NCBI GenBank assembly: GCA_017163975.1
Contig: JAFFSR010000264.1
Coordinates: forward strand, 186,001 to 250,000
Source: Anastatus disparis
Taxonomy: Eukaryota > Arthropoda > Insecta > Hymenoptera > Eupelmidae
Reading direction: 5' to 3'
Length of the DNA: 64,000 nucleotides
Part shown: piece after piece, positions 23,333-34,393 of the stretch
Numbering within the stretch: position 1 is the first letter of the stretch
Layout: each line of letters begins with the position of its first letter
Notes under the pieces: model-generated
Seen by the model: only the letters and a program-made list of their open reading frames with translations
Database searches by the model: none
What the model was told of the DNA's origin: nothing
Translations under genes and position numbers: made by a program

Positions 23333-24300
23333 TTAAGGTACAAAGGTGCGTTTAGTCGTGTCTTTTAGTTGGTCTAAATCCTGCATAGGATAGATGGTAT
23401 CTTCTTTAGGTGCAGTTGGATTTTCGTTTACTCTTTCCTTAAATTTTCCCATATCATCTGTAGGGTTTCTATCTCTTGTCAGTAGTAACGCATGTGTCAG
23501 AGTTCCCCATAAAGCGCTAAGGATATAGTTGGACCATCCAAACACTGTATGTAGTGTATAGCCCCTTACGAATATGTCTGCTACAAGCTTTATCAGCTGT
23601 AAGATGAGCAAAATGTTCATTATACCGGCACTTATTGTTCCGAAGGTCATGAACTGTCCCCAGACTCGAGTCCAAGCTGATTTTGCTATCTTTGTGATTG
23701 CGTCTTCATTGAGCAATTTGATGATAGTTCCTTCTCCTTCATGTAACTGGCTTCCATGTAATTCACGTGCTATATAATTTAACACTGCTGGTTTCTACAG
23801 GGAACATGATTCGTTCCCTTAATTCGTTTAGATCTTGCTCGGTGTAAATGCCACTAGTAGCAAGATCTGCTGGATTGATATATTTCCAGATAGGCTTTGT
23901 GTTAGGTTTTAGGGTAACTGGTGATAATGCCTCTGTTGGTCGTGGCAATATCTTATACCATGTGTCTCCTATGTAATAATAGGATGGTAATAAAGCATTA
24001 CAGGCTATTTGAATGCCTTTGTTCTTTATTACGTGAGTCCGTGGTGTCAAAAAGTATGTATTATTTTTACGCCCTACTTGTAGTTCAGTGTAACATGCAG
24101 TTCCGTGCTCTAATTTCACTTCTACGGGAATGTATTTCACTATGTGAACTACTTCGCCTGCCACAACTGCCATGTAGCCTGGGCCTTTCATTAAGTTGTA
24201 AGCGAACTCGTCGAGTGCCTGCGTTGCTATTGTCAACGCGTTTTTCAAGGTTTGTCTTTCGATGTTGCATTTCTGCAAGGTTGCTCCGCAGTGATAACTT
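23333..24300 (-). pseudogene. Chuvirus-like glycoprotein, captured as retroelement env (truncated, frameshifted)
   Basis: Two minus frames overlap at 23763-23785 with a one-base shift that is not in a homopolymer. The upstream frame (24278-23763, open further up to about 24300) has conserved Cys residues and the blocks KGPGYMAVVAGEV, YFLTPRTHV and DLATSGIYTEQDL. I recognise these from glycoproteins of insect chuviruses/miviruses and their endogenous copies. The downstream frame (to 23333) has a hydrophobic segment (ISAGIMNILLILQLIKLVADIF, the probable membrane anchor region) and a polar tail. About 320 residues remain, so the N-terminal half is missing. In the intact family this is a surface fusion protein. 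The polypurine tract and LTR start behind it indicate an env gene of a (BEL/Pao-like) LTR element. No gag-pol is seen next to it. Confidence 0.75.
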
Positions 24301-24870
24301 GTGTATCGATGATCGAGTATATCGTCAGCGATATATATATATCGGTGTTACAATGTATATCGCATAAGGTATAACACAAGTGCTGTTGTCTTCACAACGG
24401 AGAAAAATCCCTAGATAGAATGTTTTTATAGTAGATAGTACTCAATATGATAAAAAATATAGAAAATAATATTATATTCATTAAAAAAATATAATAATGT
24501 CAATTATTTTATTTATATGTATATGTATATATTTTTATTATTAAATTTTTTTATTAATAAAATGTGTTTAAAACCCAAAATTTTATTATTGTTTTAATAA
24601 AAATAGAAAAATATAAATTTATAGTTTATACTATGTATATATTTTAAAATATTTTTAGTTCTTCAACAAATAAAGAACAGTTAATTTTACAAATGTTATC
24701 AATATAAAATTTATATTTATGTTTTATTTTCTACTTATAATAACAATTTTAAAGACAATCAATTTACAGAATGAATATTTATTATTTCAAAAAATTTACA
24801 TGAAATTACATGACTTATAGTTAAATACAAAAATAGTTAAGTATAATAATATCAAAATTATTTTAAAAAA
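24301..24870. other. AT-rich stretch with small inverted repeat
   Basis: 24290-24385 holds a short inverted repeat (gataacttgtgt ... acacaagtgc) around a TA run where the glycoprotein homology stops. The rest is AT-rich without features. Confidence 0.4.
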
Positions 24871-24874
24871 TGTT

Positions 24875-26379
24875 TTATACGAATTCATGGTCTTCGCCAT
24901 CTTCATTTTCTTCTGTCTCTTCTATAAATTCCAGAGATTGAGTTTGAAATTGAGTCTCTTTATACATCTCAAATACTCCAGCAATATCAGCGGAAAGTCT
25001 ACTTACATTGATATTCAATTTCTCCAAACCCGCTTTTAATATTTTATTTTGCTCTTGAAAGCATTCAAGGAGCATGTTCGATAAATTGCTGATTATTTCA
25101 TTGTTTGAAGCAGCCAATTGTGAAGTGGAAGGAGTTACTGAAAAAAAAGAATAAACAATGAATAATAAAATATAATTAATAAGAATAAATAATAATCATA
25201 AAAAATATTTGTTTAATGAATGAAAGTATCAAGTCTCAATGAAAAACTGGAAAAAATCTAATTAATATATAATTAATATAATGATTAATGTATTTTCTTA
25301 CAATAATAAGTAATTAAAATTTTTGAATTTTAAATATCTATTAAATAAAAAACTTTAGTAAAATGACTATTTGATACTTCAAATTCTTTTGTTTATTGTA
25401 ACTGTTTATAATTTAAAATACTTACTGACTCTTTTCTTAGATGTATGTAAATTGTCATCAATAACATGTGATTTTCTTTTTGAAGACTGACTTTCTCTAT
25501 CACTTGTAGAGGTAGTTGGCGATGATACCAGTGGATATATGATGTCTTCGCCAATACATTTTAAAATTCTTTCTTCTATCGATGACAAAGAAATTTTTTT
25601 GTTATTACTTTCAATATCTTTCTTTTTCTCCCTAGTTAGTCGTACCTTATAATGCCAGGTCTAAATAAGAAAAAAAATTATAAGAAAAATTTTATAAGTA
25701 ATATAATAAGTGATTTGCTTACTCGCTTCCATGCTACAACGCTTCTATCTTCACCTCCAATGGCATTTAAGTTTTCAACTAATTCTTTCCACAGCTTGGT
25801 AGTTTCTTCAAAATCTAAGATATCTTGAGCAAAGAGAGGGTTTCGTTCCATAAAAGACAACAATAAGGCATGCTGAGCCTTTGTAGATCTTACACGGTTA
25901 CTGAAAGAAATATTCAATTTAATAATATGTTTTTATTTTAAAGATACCCGTAATTTTTTTTTGTTCAAAAGTTTGTGATTATTTTTATAAATTAATTGGA
26001 TTTACAATTATTTTCTTAGTAGACCTTTGAAAATTAAAATCATAAAAACTAGTGTTTATATAAAAACAGTTAATATCCATAAGTATAGTACAAGAAACTA
26101 TCATATCAAATACACAAAAAGATAAAATTAAAAAATGTAATATCATAAAATTTTGATAATAATTGAAATAAACAAAAATAATGTAAGCAATGTGTAAAAA
26201 ATTTTCAAGAAAAATGAATCGCTTTAACGATTCGCATGGAAAAGTCATGCACAATTCGAAAAAATTTATATATATTATTAACACTTAAAAAAATACAATA
26301 ATAATTGTTAAAATATAATAATTAAAACAAATTAAATATAAACAATTTAAAAATTTAATTGTATATACCTCGAGGACAT
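24875..26379 (-). CDS. Zeste-like Myb/SANT protein, intact four-exon gene
   Basis: Exons: 26379-26369 (MSSS), 25900-25723, 25660-25426, 25137-24875. Donors are GTATAT, GTAAGC and GTAAGT; acceptors are TTTCAG, TTTAG and TTTCAG. All phases agree: 11+178+235+263 = 687 nt, 228 aa. Residues about 5-75 form the Myb/SANT-like zeste domain: LLLSFMERNPLFAQ, TKLWKELVENLNAIGG, VVAWKR, then (after the conserved phase-0 intron) TWHYKVRLTREKKK. The middle is Ser/Lys-rich with KKRKSH- and SKKR-type basic motifs. The C-terminus is a coiled-coil-like helix (LLECFQEQNKILKAGLEKLN) followed by an acidic end. By family it is a nuclear DNA-binding protein that may oligomerise; target unknown. The best-supported intact gene of the window. 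Confidence 0.8.
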
Positions 26380-27130
26380 GCTGCTGAAAATTCGTTCGAT
26401 TGATTCAACGTGTCGTACAATTCTATTGTGGAACAAAGTGACGATTTAAAAAAAATATGTTAAAACAAAAGACTGATGATATTTTTGCGCGCCACAATTA
26501 AAACCATATTTATTCGCCTTGTTAAGACCTATTTCCGAATTCATTGCATTAATTCCTATTTTGACCACCCCATTTAATTTACATAGTGTTTCATGGCGCC
26601 ACTTGCAAATTAGAATTGGTTTGAATTTATGATTCATAATTTAAACTGACCTCAACGTAATTAAAACGATAAATGAAATAATAATATAAATAAATTATTA
26701 AATTTTTGTACGAAAATATTTATCATTTATTACAATTAATGTTTTAATTTATTGACTATGTTCTCAATATTTAAAATATTTGAAATTAAATATTTAAAAA
26801 ATCTAACAAAATTTTGAACTAAAATATTTAAAAAAATTAACAATAAAAAAATTTGTATATATTATTAAAATATTTAAAATATTAAAAGTGCTCTTTACTT
26901 GTAAAACAATTTTTAATCGATAACACTGCCAAGAAATTTTTTTTATTTGTCTATCAGTGTACATGAATAAATGTAATTAGAGTTTTTCCATGCATAATAA
27001 GTATTAAAGATTATTTGGAATTGAATTGAATAAATTAATTAAAAAAGTGAAACTATTAATTTTGCAGAAAATGCAAATGTGATGTGTCATTCCGATTGCT
27101 ATACAGAACATTGAATAATAATAATTTGAC
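26380..27130. other. Intergenic AT-rich stretch
   Basis: Upstream region of the intact zeste-like gene. 26380-26640 is less AT-rich and is the likely promoter/5' UTR. No separate gene supported. Confidence 0.4.
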
Positions 27131-27744
27131 TTACACATTCTGCAGTTTCTCTATAGATCTTGTAATTTCTCTGTTAAAATGTTAAAATATTTCCAATTTC
27201 TGACTTTTTACATTTTGGAATTGCAATTTGACATCCATCACATCCAATGTAGAAGATGGATCTAATGAAAAATAACGAAAAAAATTATTTAAAAAATATT
27301 ATTAAAAAAGAAATTGTATATTATTCTAAGAATCATATTTTTTTAAGTGCAATTCTTATTAAAATATTAAAATTATTTAATTAAAAAATTGTGCACTTTA
27401 CATAGAAGTCACAGCTTTGTAATTAATGAAAAGTATTACCTGATATATTTAGTAGTGATGATTTATTATCAGAATTATTTTTGTCTATAGGCACTCCAAC
27501 TTCTGGTATTAAGAGCAGGTCGACTTTTTCTGTCCTTTTCTAATCGACGAACTGATTTTTTCACGAAAACTAATAACTTTAGCGAAAAATAAAGAGAAAG
27601 CCCCATCGCGTATTAAAAAAAGCTATATTGCTTTCTCATAGAGAAAGCATTGTATTGGTAAAAAATTTTTTTTTCTATTTTTTCATTAATTTGTACATAT
27701 TTAGACTCAAGGAGTCGAAAAAAGTGGTTTCCAGAAAATGTCTG

Positions 27745-27746
27745 TA

Positions 27747-27796
<50 letters not shown>
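27745..27796. repeat. (GT)n microsatellite
   Basis: About 20 GT units preceded by GTAT repeats, inside the left part of the 2.4-kb element. Confidence 0.95.
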
Positions 27797-27797
<1 letters not shown>

Positions 27798-27889
27798 TCA
27801 GTACGCCAATAAGATCTCGAGAACTACTCGATGGATTAGCTTCAAATTTTGCATGCAATTTATTTTTTTGTCTAACTGGGGGGAAGCTA

Positions 27890-29182
27890 TCGAAAATTGA
27901 TCTTCTTAGCTCAGTTTTTTTTTAGAGCCATTTTAAGAATTTAAAAAAATTTTGATTTTTCATTTTTTTGATATTTTACGTAAACTACTTAAAGAATTTT
28001 CTTGAAAATTTGTATGAACATTATTTGCGACTGCCAAAAGAAGAAAAACTTTTACCAACTGATTTTCTTAGCACACTTTTAATTTTAGAGCATTTTGAAA
28101 ATTTTGAAAAAATTTTTTTTTTCATTTATTTTTTATTTTACGACAACCATTCGATAGATTTGCTTCTAAATTTGTATGCAAGTTATTCGCTATTGTCTAA
28201 AGAAAACAAGCTTTGGAACACTTATTTTCTTAGTGTAGTTTTAATTTTAGAGCATTTTGAAAATTTTGGAAAAAATCTCTATTTTTCATTTTTTTTCTAT
28301 TACACAAAAACCATTCGATAGATTTGCTCGAAAATTTTTATGGAAATCATTTGCAATGGCCTAAATAAAACAAGCTTTGAAAAACTTATTTTCTCAGTGC
28401 AGTTTTAATTTTATAGCATTTTAAAAATTTTGAATAAAATTTTTCTAATTTTTTTTATATTTTACGTAAACTACTCGATGAAAGAGCTTCAAATTATGTA
28501 TGGGAATTATTTATGATTGTCAAAATAAAATGAACTTTTGAAAACTAATTTTCTTCAATTTTCTTAGCGCATATTTAATTTTAGAGCATTTTGAAAATTT
28601 TGAAAAAATGTTTTATTTTTAATTTTTTTTTCTATTGCACAAAAATTACTCGATAAACTTGCTCAAAAATTTTTATGCAAATTATTCGCTATTATCTGAA
28701 TAAATCAAGCTTTGGAAAACTTATTTTCTTAACGCAGTTTAAATTTTAGAGCATTTTGAAAATTTTGGAAAAAATGTTCATATTTCATTTTTTTTCTATT
28801 ACACAAAAGCCATTCGATAAATTTGCTCAAAAATTTTCATACAAATTATTTGTTATTGCCTAATTAAAGCAAGCTTGGAAAAACTTATTTTCTTAGCGCA
28901 GTTTTAATTTTAGAGCATTTTGTAAATTTTGAATAGAATTTCACTTATTTTTTGGTATTTTTCGTAAACTACTCGATGAAGTAGCTTAAAATTATGTATA
29001 GAAATTATTTACGATTGCCTAAATAAAATGAACTTTTGAAAACTGGTTTTCTTAGCGTAGTTGTAACGTTAAAGCGTTTTGAAAATTTTAAAACAATGTT
29101 TATTTTTCAATTATTTGGTATTTTTTGTAAACTATTCGATGAAAATGTTCCAAAATTTGTATGCAAGTTATTGGTTATAGTG
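27890..29182 (+). repeat. Degenerate tandem array, about 165-bp unit
   Basis: About eight copies of a unit containing cttattttcttagcgcagtt, ttttagagcattttgaaaat and a taaacta-ctcgatgaa-type block, spaced 150-170 bp. The array continues in the truncated copy at 13955-14420. ORFs crossing it are accidental. Confidence 0.8.
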
Positions 29183-29186
29183 TTAA

Positions 29187-29576
29187 GAGGAGGCCGTATC
29201 ATTCTGTCCTTGTCTAATCTAAATTTTCTTTATTATTAATAAATTAAATATTTTCATAGAAAAGTAAGACAACCGCCCAATAGAGCAAAAGACAAGCAAA
29301 CGATTCTTTTTTATAAAAAAATATGAAATTTTGATTATTTTTCGAGTGAAGTCTGAAACGGAAAAACAATCGAACTTGATTGAGTTGATTCAACTGCTTT
29401 TCCGTTTCAGACTTCACTCGAAAAATAATCAAAATTTCATATTTTTTTATAAAAAAGAATCGTTTGCTTGTCTTTTGCTCTATTGGGCGGTTGTCTTACT
29501 TTTCTATGAAAATATTTAATTTATTAATAATAAAGGAAATTTAAATTAGACAAGGACAGAACTATACGGCCGCCTC
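29187..29576. mobile_element. Palindromic TTAA MITE, copy 2
   Basis: Same 390-bp family as 22710-23099, inverted relative to it. Flanked by TTAA at 29183-29186 and 29577-29580. The flanks joined across the MITE with one TTAA reproduce the uninterrupted sequence at 14405-14440. Confidence 0.9.
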
Positions 29577-30165
29577 TTAAGAAGATAAGCTTGGGAAAAT
29601 TAATTTTATAAACGCATTTTTAATTTTAGAGCATCATAAAATCACATTATGCAAATGGCAAAATTAAGAAAGAGTAAAATTCATATAGTTTTCATAGGTA
29701 TTAAGACAGCCTTCAATACAGAGGATAGGGACATTTATATTAAAATCGTATTTAAAAAAATAAAATCAAATTACTCTAACTCAATGTGCTCTATGAGAAA
29801 GCATTGCGCCAAAGCACTTGGCAGCGTTTTTAATACGCGATGGGGCTTTCTCTTCATTTTTCGATAAAGTTATTAGTTTTTGCGAAAACTTAATTCTTCG
29901 ATTAGAAAAGGATAGAGATACGTGACCTCCTTTTAAACCAGAACCATAAACACCAAATATGTTGTGTATTCGTTCGTCCAACTCATTTAATGTAATATCT
30001 TCATTGTCGTTTCCAGTCTTTTCATAACTACGAAGATATTTAGCAATTTGTTCTTTGGCACCACTTCGCAATCTTTTCCAACACTGAAATAAATCAATAA
30101 ATTTATATATATTAATCTGTGTGTCTATTCTGGTATTTATGTATCTATGTATGTATATACGTTTA

Positions 30166-30597
30166 TGTCGTCGTAGGCCAAATTCGGCTCAATACCCATA
30201 GACCCAGCTAAATTTGTATTGGCATCGCGTACGCTTTGGCTCATCTCTAACTATGTTCAAATCTTTCTATACGCTTTCAGTGGCGTATGGAAGCTTTCCA
30301 TACGAACCCGGAGTCGTATGGATTATATATGTGTTTAGACTGGTCAACTTAGGTGAACCGTATGGCGCGAGCGCGCCTATGCTCACAGCTGACTTTGACA
30401 TTTTCTTAACCATAAAAAAATTTTTGGTTATGCGAACAGCGATGCGAAAAAATTGAAGATTCATGTTTACAAATTAAAAACAAATGAAAGAGTGACATCA
30501 ACTGATTTTGACATATTATCAAAAAATTTTAAAGAAACATTAATATATTATTTATTAATCGATTTTGTTATAGTCCCTCATTTGGCCTACAACGACA
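30166..30597. mobile_element. MITE with TA target duplication
   Basis: Inverted ends tgtcgtcgtaggccaaat / ggcctacaacgaca with TA on both sides (30164-30165, 30598-30599), 432 bp, in the intron of the broken zeste-like gene. A Tc1/mariner-like origin is likely from the TA. The interior has several copies of cgtatgg in both orientations. Confidence 0.65.
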
Positions 30598-30609
30598 TAA
30601 AATCATCTA

Positions 30610-30756
30610 CGTCATTTGGGAGTAAGAAGGATGAATACGGGGCGAATTTGTTGCTCGAACAGCAGTCAATCTCGGGCGCGCTTCGCGCGCCCTCGACTGT
30701 CTACTGTTCTCGCAACAAACTCGCCCCGTATTCATCCTTCTTACTCCCAAATGACG
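30610..30756. mobile_element. Near-perfect 147-bp palindrome, TA-flanked
   Basis: Arms start cgtcatttgggagtaagaag and its complement and meet at gggcgcgcttcgcgcgccc. They differ at only a few positions. TA lies on both sides (30608-30609, 30757-30758). A foldback MITE only 12 bp from the previous one. Confidence 0.75.
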
Positions 30757-31035
30757 TATATAACTAATATATTTTATTGTTGCTGACTTACATTCATCCA
30801 AGTATTAACATCTTTTTGGGATCGTCCCAATTCATTTAACTTCGCTGATAACTCTTTCCACATAAGTTGATATTTTTCATTACCAGCTCTTCCAAGAGCA
30901 GTAATTTGTCCTCTAGCAAATAATTCATGAGATCCCATATATGTAATCATCATTTCCAATTGAGCATTGTTGGCACGTACATGTATGCTGGAAATTTTAT
31001 ATTCAAATAAATATTAGTATGAGTTTAATAAGCTA

Positions 31036-31258
31036 ATAGTATATTTCGGTACTAGTGCGATAAAGTGATTTTTTACTCGTGTGGCGGTTTGCGCCCGAGC
31101 GAAGCGAGGGTGAAAAGATCACACGAGTAAGAAATTACTTTCTCGCACGAGTATCGAACACTATTTTTTGACACGACGTGTGAGAAGCTCCATTTTCGCA
31201 CGTGTCACTTTGTGCAGCGTGCGTGAAATCGAGCTTCTCGCACGGAGTGTCAAAAATA
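31036..31258 (+). mobile_element. MITE family (cgagcgaagcgaggg), copy 1
   Basis: GC-rich against its surroundings, with nested hairpins: actcgtgtgg/cacacgagta and tgacacgacgtgtgagaagc/gcttctcgcacggagtgtca. The same sequence occurs inverted at 62322-62545 with high identity. Confidence 0.8.
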
Positions 31259-31674
31259 TGATTATTGCACTGATGGAATGACAACAATGAAAAAGTTCAA
31301 TGTAATATTTACTTTAAAATGTTAAGTTACAATTTCGTAGATAATCTTGATTTCAATAAATAAACTTCGTTAATGAATTTCAAAGAAAAATGCTTTATAA
31401 AGATGAGAGATGAAGATAAATGAGTCAAATGCATGCTGAAAAAATACAAACAGCAGAGACTTTGTTCCTTAGAAGACTAACATGATAATTGAAAACAGAT
31501 AATGTTGATTACACAAATATATTTGTTGTGGATCAAACGTAAACAATAAAATACATAGTTTGCAACGTGATAAATAGCCGGACATCCAACTACTCCCGAA
31601 AACGTCGAATTTATTTATTTATATTTCAATCTTACTTTTATGAAAGATCTACAGAGGGAATCCTTTGAAAAATT
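31259..31674. other. No feature seen
   Basis: AT-rich DNA between a MITE and a promoter-like block. It could hold the missing first exon of the broken zeste-like gene, but I cannot place it. Confidence 0.3.
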
Positions 31675-31791
31675 GTAACCCTTGTTCGGGTTTCAAGGGC
31701 CCAAGACTTAGGCGCAATAATAAAACAAATGTATTTAAAATTTTATTAATGAAATATCATTAAAAAAGGGGTATTAGAATAAAACACTGTA

Positions 31792-32142
31792 CAGTAGACT
31801 CTCGATACAAGGGTATTGACGGGGCTGTAGGAGAGGAAATTTCTTGGAAATTCTCTTATAGGAAGAGTCCCCAACACGTTCGAGTTAAGAGTTACAGCTC
31901 CGCCCACTGTCTCGTAGTGTAAGTTTAATTTAACGTGCGTGTATACGAAGTAGACGCAGTAGCCACGCCTACTGATGCGTGTGGAATAGACTAGGGTTTT
32001 TTTGTTTAGCCATGTCTTATTCTATTGCTATACTGTGTCTCTCTCACTTACATAGTTGGTGGGGGAACTGACATACTTAGACTCGGTGGAGAAACAGCTC
32101 GGATTCCCTTATATCGCGATCCCTTGTATCGAGAGTCCACTG
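31792..32142. mobile_element. pogo/Tigger-like MITE, TA target
   Basis: Inverted ends cagtagactctcgatacaag / cttgtatcgagagtccactg with TA on each side (31790-31791, 32143-32144), 351 bp. CAGTRGACTCTCG-type ends with TA duplication are typical of pogo-group elements. No transposase. Confidence 0.8.
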
Positions 32143-32790
32143 TATACGATTTTACTGGTTAAATGAATGAACGTCTTTAATTAAAGATAAAAAAAAGACT
32201 ATTTACTTGAAATCTAACAATTTTAACAATGACTCAAAAAAAACTCTATTTGAATTTTGACACACACACACTCGTATATAATAAATTGATCGCTACTAAT
32301 CTAGAAAAAAATAGAAAATAAATAAAAAAAATGATTTTAATTTCAATTGACACTTGTGGCGCAACTAACAAAAATATAATTATTCTTTTTATCTATCTCA
32401 CTCACACACGTTCTTTATTAGTGACTCGACTACACTTTATAGAAAGGCGCACGGTTTCAACTTTTCTGACGGCAAGCAAGCGCGCGGACTCTATACTCTT
32501 TCTTATGTTTGAGGCTTTACCTCTCCCCCTTTTCGCTGGCAACAGGGGCTCTCTTCGCGGAACTCGGCGCACGTTAGAGCTTTTATGTAAAATTCCGCGA
32601 AGATTTTTAGTTACTTTGAAATGGCACAAATTCACACATTTTAAATTTCACTTTTTAGATTTTATCTTTTTATTTTCTTTCTCGCTAAAATGATTGAGAT
32701 TTCATACATTTGCGGACAAATTGATAATTATAAATAAGTATATCTATATATTTATACTGAACGAATTGTACTAAATTTTTAATTTTGACT

Positions 32791-32823
32791 TCACGCGCAA
32801 ATATATATATATATATATTTGCG

Positions 32824-32828
<5 letters not shown>
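32791..32828. repeat. Perfect palindrome around (TA)n
   Basis: tcacgcgcaaa, (TA)n, tttgcgcgtga, followed by another (TA)n tract to about 32858. It can form a cruciform. Confidence 0.8.
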
Positions 32829-32859
<31 letters not shown>

Positions 32860-34393
32860 GTATATAAAAGTTACACAAAATTTTTTTTTTAGAACAGAGC
32901 ACAAAAAAACTGATTTAAGGACGCCAAGTAAAAAGACAAGAATTTACGCGCGATCGCTAAATTGTTAAGAAAATGTTACGTCACGCAAGCACATTCAGAA
33001 ACGTAATAGATACGATTTATACCTTTTTAAACCCTCTCTCTATCTCTCCCTTTCAAATCTCCGCTTGCTCTCGGCCTCGTCTTTGCTGGCTTCCTGGACA
33101 CAGGTTGGCGCTAAGGCGATGACGTTGATAGAGAGGGTGCGGCGTAGATTTGGTTTGAATGAAAAAGGCAAACGTTTGTTACGTTTGGTAAAGGCGCTAC
33201 TAAAAATGGCGCTACTAATTTTCTCACTATTTGATAAATTTTCTTTCACGTAACGGACACACTACAAATTGAAAACGTTAGACTCTAATGATTAAAATTA
33301 ATACCCAGAAAATTTAACAATTAGGCACGGCAATTAGAATTTCCTCACGTTAATGGCGCAATCGAAAGATTTTACTTTGTCACAATTCGATTTTCTTTTA
33401 TATAATAAAAAAAAGAATTTACAATAACTGACAATGAAATTAAGAATTAGACTCTCCCGTTTGCGGCACTAATAAAAAAACTAATATTTTTCTCTATTTT
33501 AAGGCACAAATTCTTTATCCGACTCTATAAGACTTTTCTTTTCACACGCTTTTTTTCTCTTACAAAGGGCTCTTTGTTTTATCAATTACTCGCGACACAC
33601 GTCCGATCTCACACGATACTCTCTCTAGACTGACGCCGGGCCCGCACTTTCTTGAGCTCGACCACACATGAAAATTTTGACAGGCCAATCATGGCGCTTG
33701 TTATTAACAATTTCCGGGCGCTAAATTTTACATCTTATACATCATTAATTGATTTATTCGCAAATTACTAAAAGAAAATAAAGAAAATTAAGACAAAGTT
33801 ATTTTTGATATTTATGACTCTAAATATAGTTGAAAACCTCTGTTCTTTTTAAATATGTATATACGGCGCGCGTTTACTTACTACCGGCTTGCTTGCTTGT
33901 CTAGTCGCTCTATCTCTTTCTTACTCACTCATACAACGCGTTAACAATCTTTTTCTTTGCGGTGCACATGACTTATAACACTCAAAATTACAAGTATAAA
34001 TCTTTTCTAACGCTATATAATACTAATTATTTTATAGTAAATTAAGTCTTTTCATATTTTAATAGTCATTTCTTTTTAAGCGCATTCTCTTTTCTTCCTT
34101 TTAACAAACGGCGCCACTGGCGTTCTCTTTTCTTCAACTTAGCTGTCACTAGGCGGGAAGGTTTGAATTAAATTCTGACTTTCTCTCCATCACCGATTAC
34201 ATGAAAAACATTAAAAAAAAATAGTTTTATTTTAAATTCTTATTTAAACTCTACATAACAATTTTATGGGCGCCATCAGATCTATTATTTACTCTTAAAG
34301 AAAATTTGACTAGTAATATTAACAGTATACATGTAGTTAGACACAAAAAAAAAATAAATGAAGATTGAAAATTTATTGGGACGCAAAAATCGC

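Larger units (their letters stand above)
27533..29912. mobile_element. 2.4-kb element with about 120-bp inverted ends
   Basis: Left end tccttttctaatcgacgaac and right end ttcttcgattagaaaagga begin long inverted ends that run through agagaaagccccatcgcgta at 27592 and its complement at 29837-29856. They continue to ctttctcatagagaaagc. The interior is a degenerate tandem array plus a nested 390-bp MITE, with no transposase. Target duplication unclear. It sits in an exon of the zeste-like gene. A truncated relative lies at 13955-14690. Confidence 0.75.
27131..30987 (-). pseudogene. Zeste-like Myb/SANT gene broken by transposons
   Basis: Exons on the minus strand: 30987-30792 (HVRANNAQLEMMITYMGSHE, LMWKELSAKLNELG, NTWMN); 30083 to about 29913 (CWKRLRSGAKEQI, DERIHNIFGVYGSGLKGG), where a 2.4-kb element is inserted; about 27532-27440 (VDLLLIPEVGVPIDKNN), resuming the same exon; and 27261 onwards (DPSSTLDVMDVKLQFQNVK). 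That last exon meets TAA at 27182-27184 and continues in frame as HFNREITRSIEKLQNV to about 27131. The first exon (start codon) was not found. The phase-0 intron between WMN and CWK matches the other three copies. Its first intron also contains two MITEs. Insertion plus the in-frame stop indicate a dead gene. Confidence 0.65.
31675..34393 (-). repeat. Compositionally distinct block, possible long solo LTR
   Basis: On the minus strand the block starts TGTGACGCGATTTTTGCGTC and ends GGGTTACA, i.e. TG...CA. It is much richer in CpG than its surroundings and contains promoter-like stretches (for example attggcctgtc near 33680 minus, and repeated CT-rich tracts). No target duplication or second copy is visible and no coding region is supported. 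It may be a solo LTR, a leader/promoter region of a host gene, or an unrelated island. Confidence 0.25.

Noticed and set aside
27613..27900. ORFs crossing the GT microsatellite (THTHTH / CVCVCV)
   Set aside because: Low-complexity translation of a dinucleotide repeat within a transposable element.
33040..33253. Overlapping ORFs on both strands at 33040-33253
   Set aside because: Short, opposite-strand shadows in a CpG-rich block with no splice context or recognisable domain.
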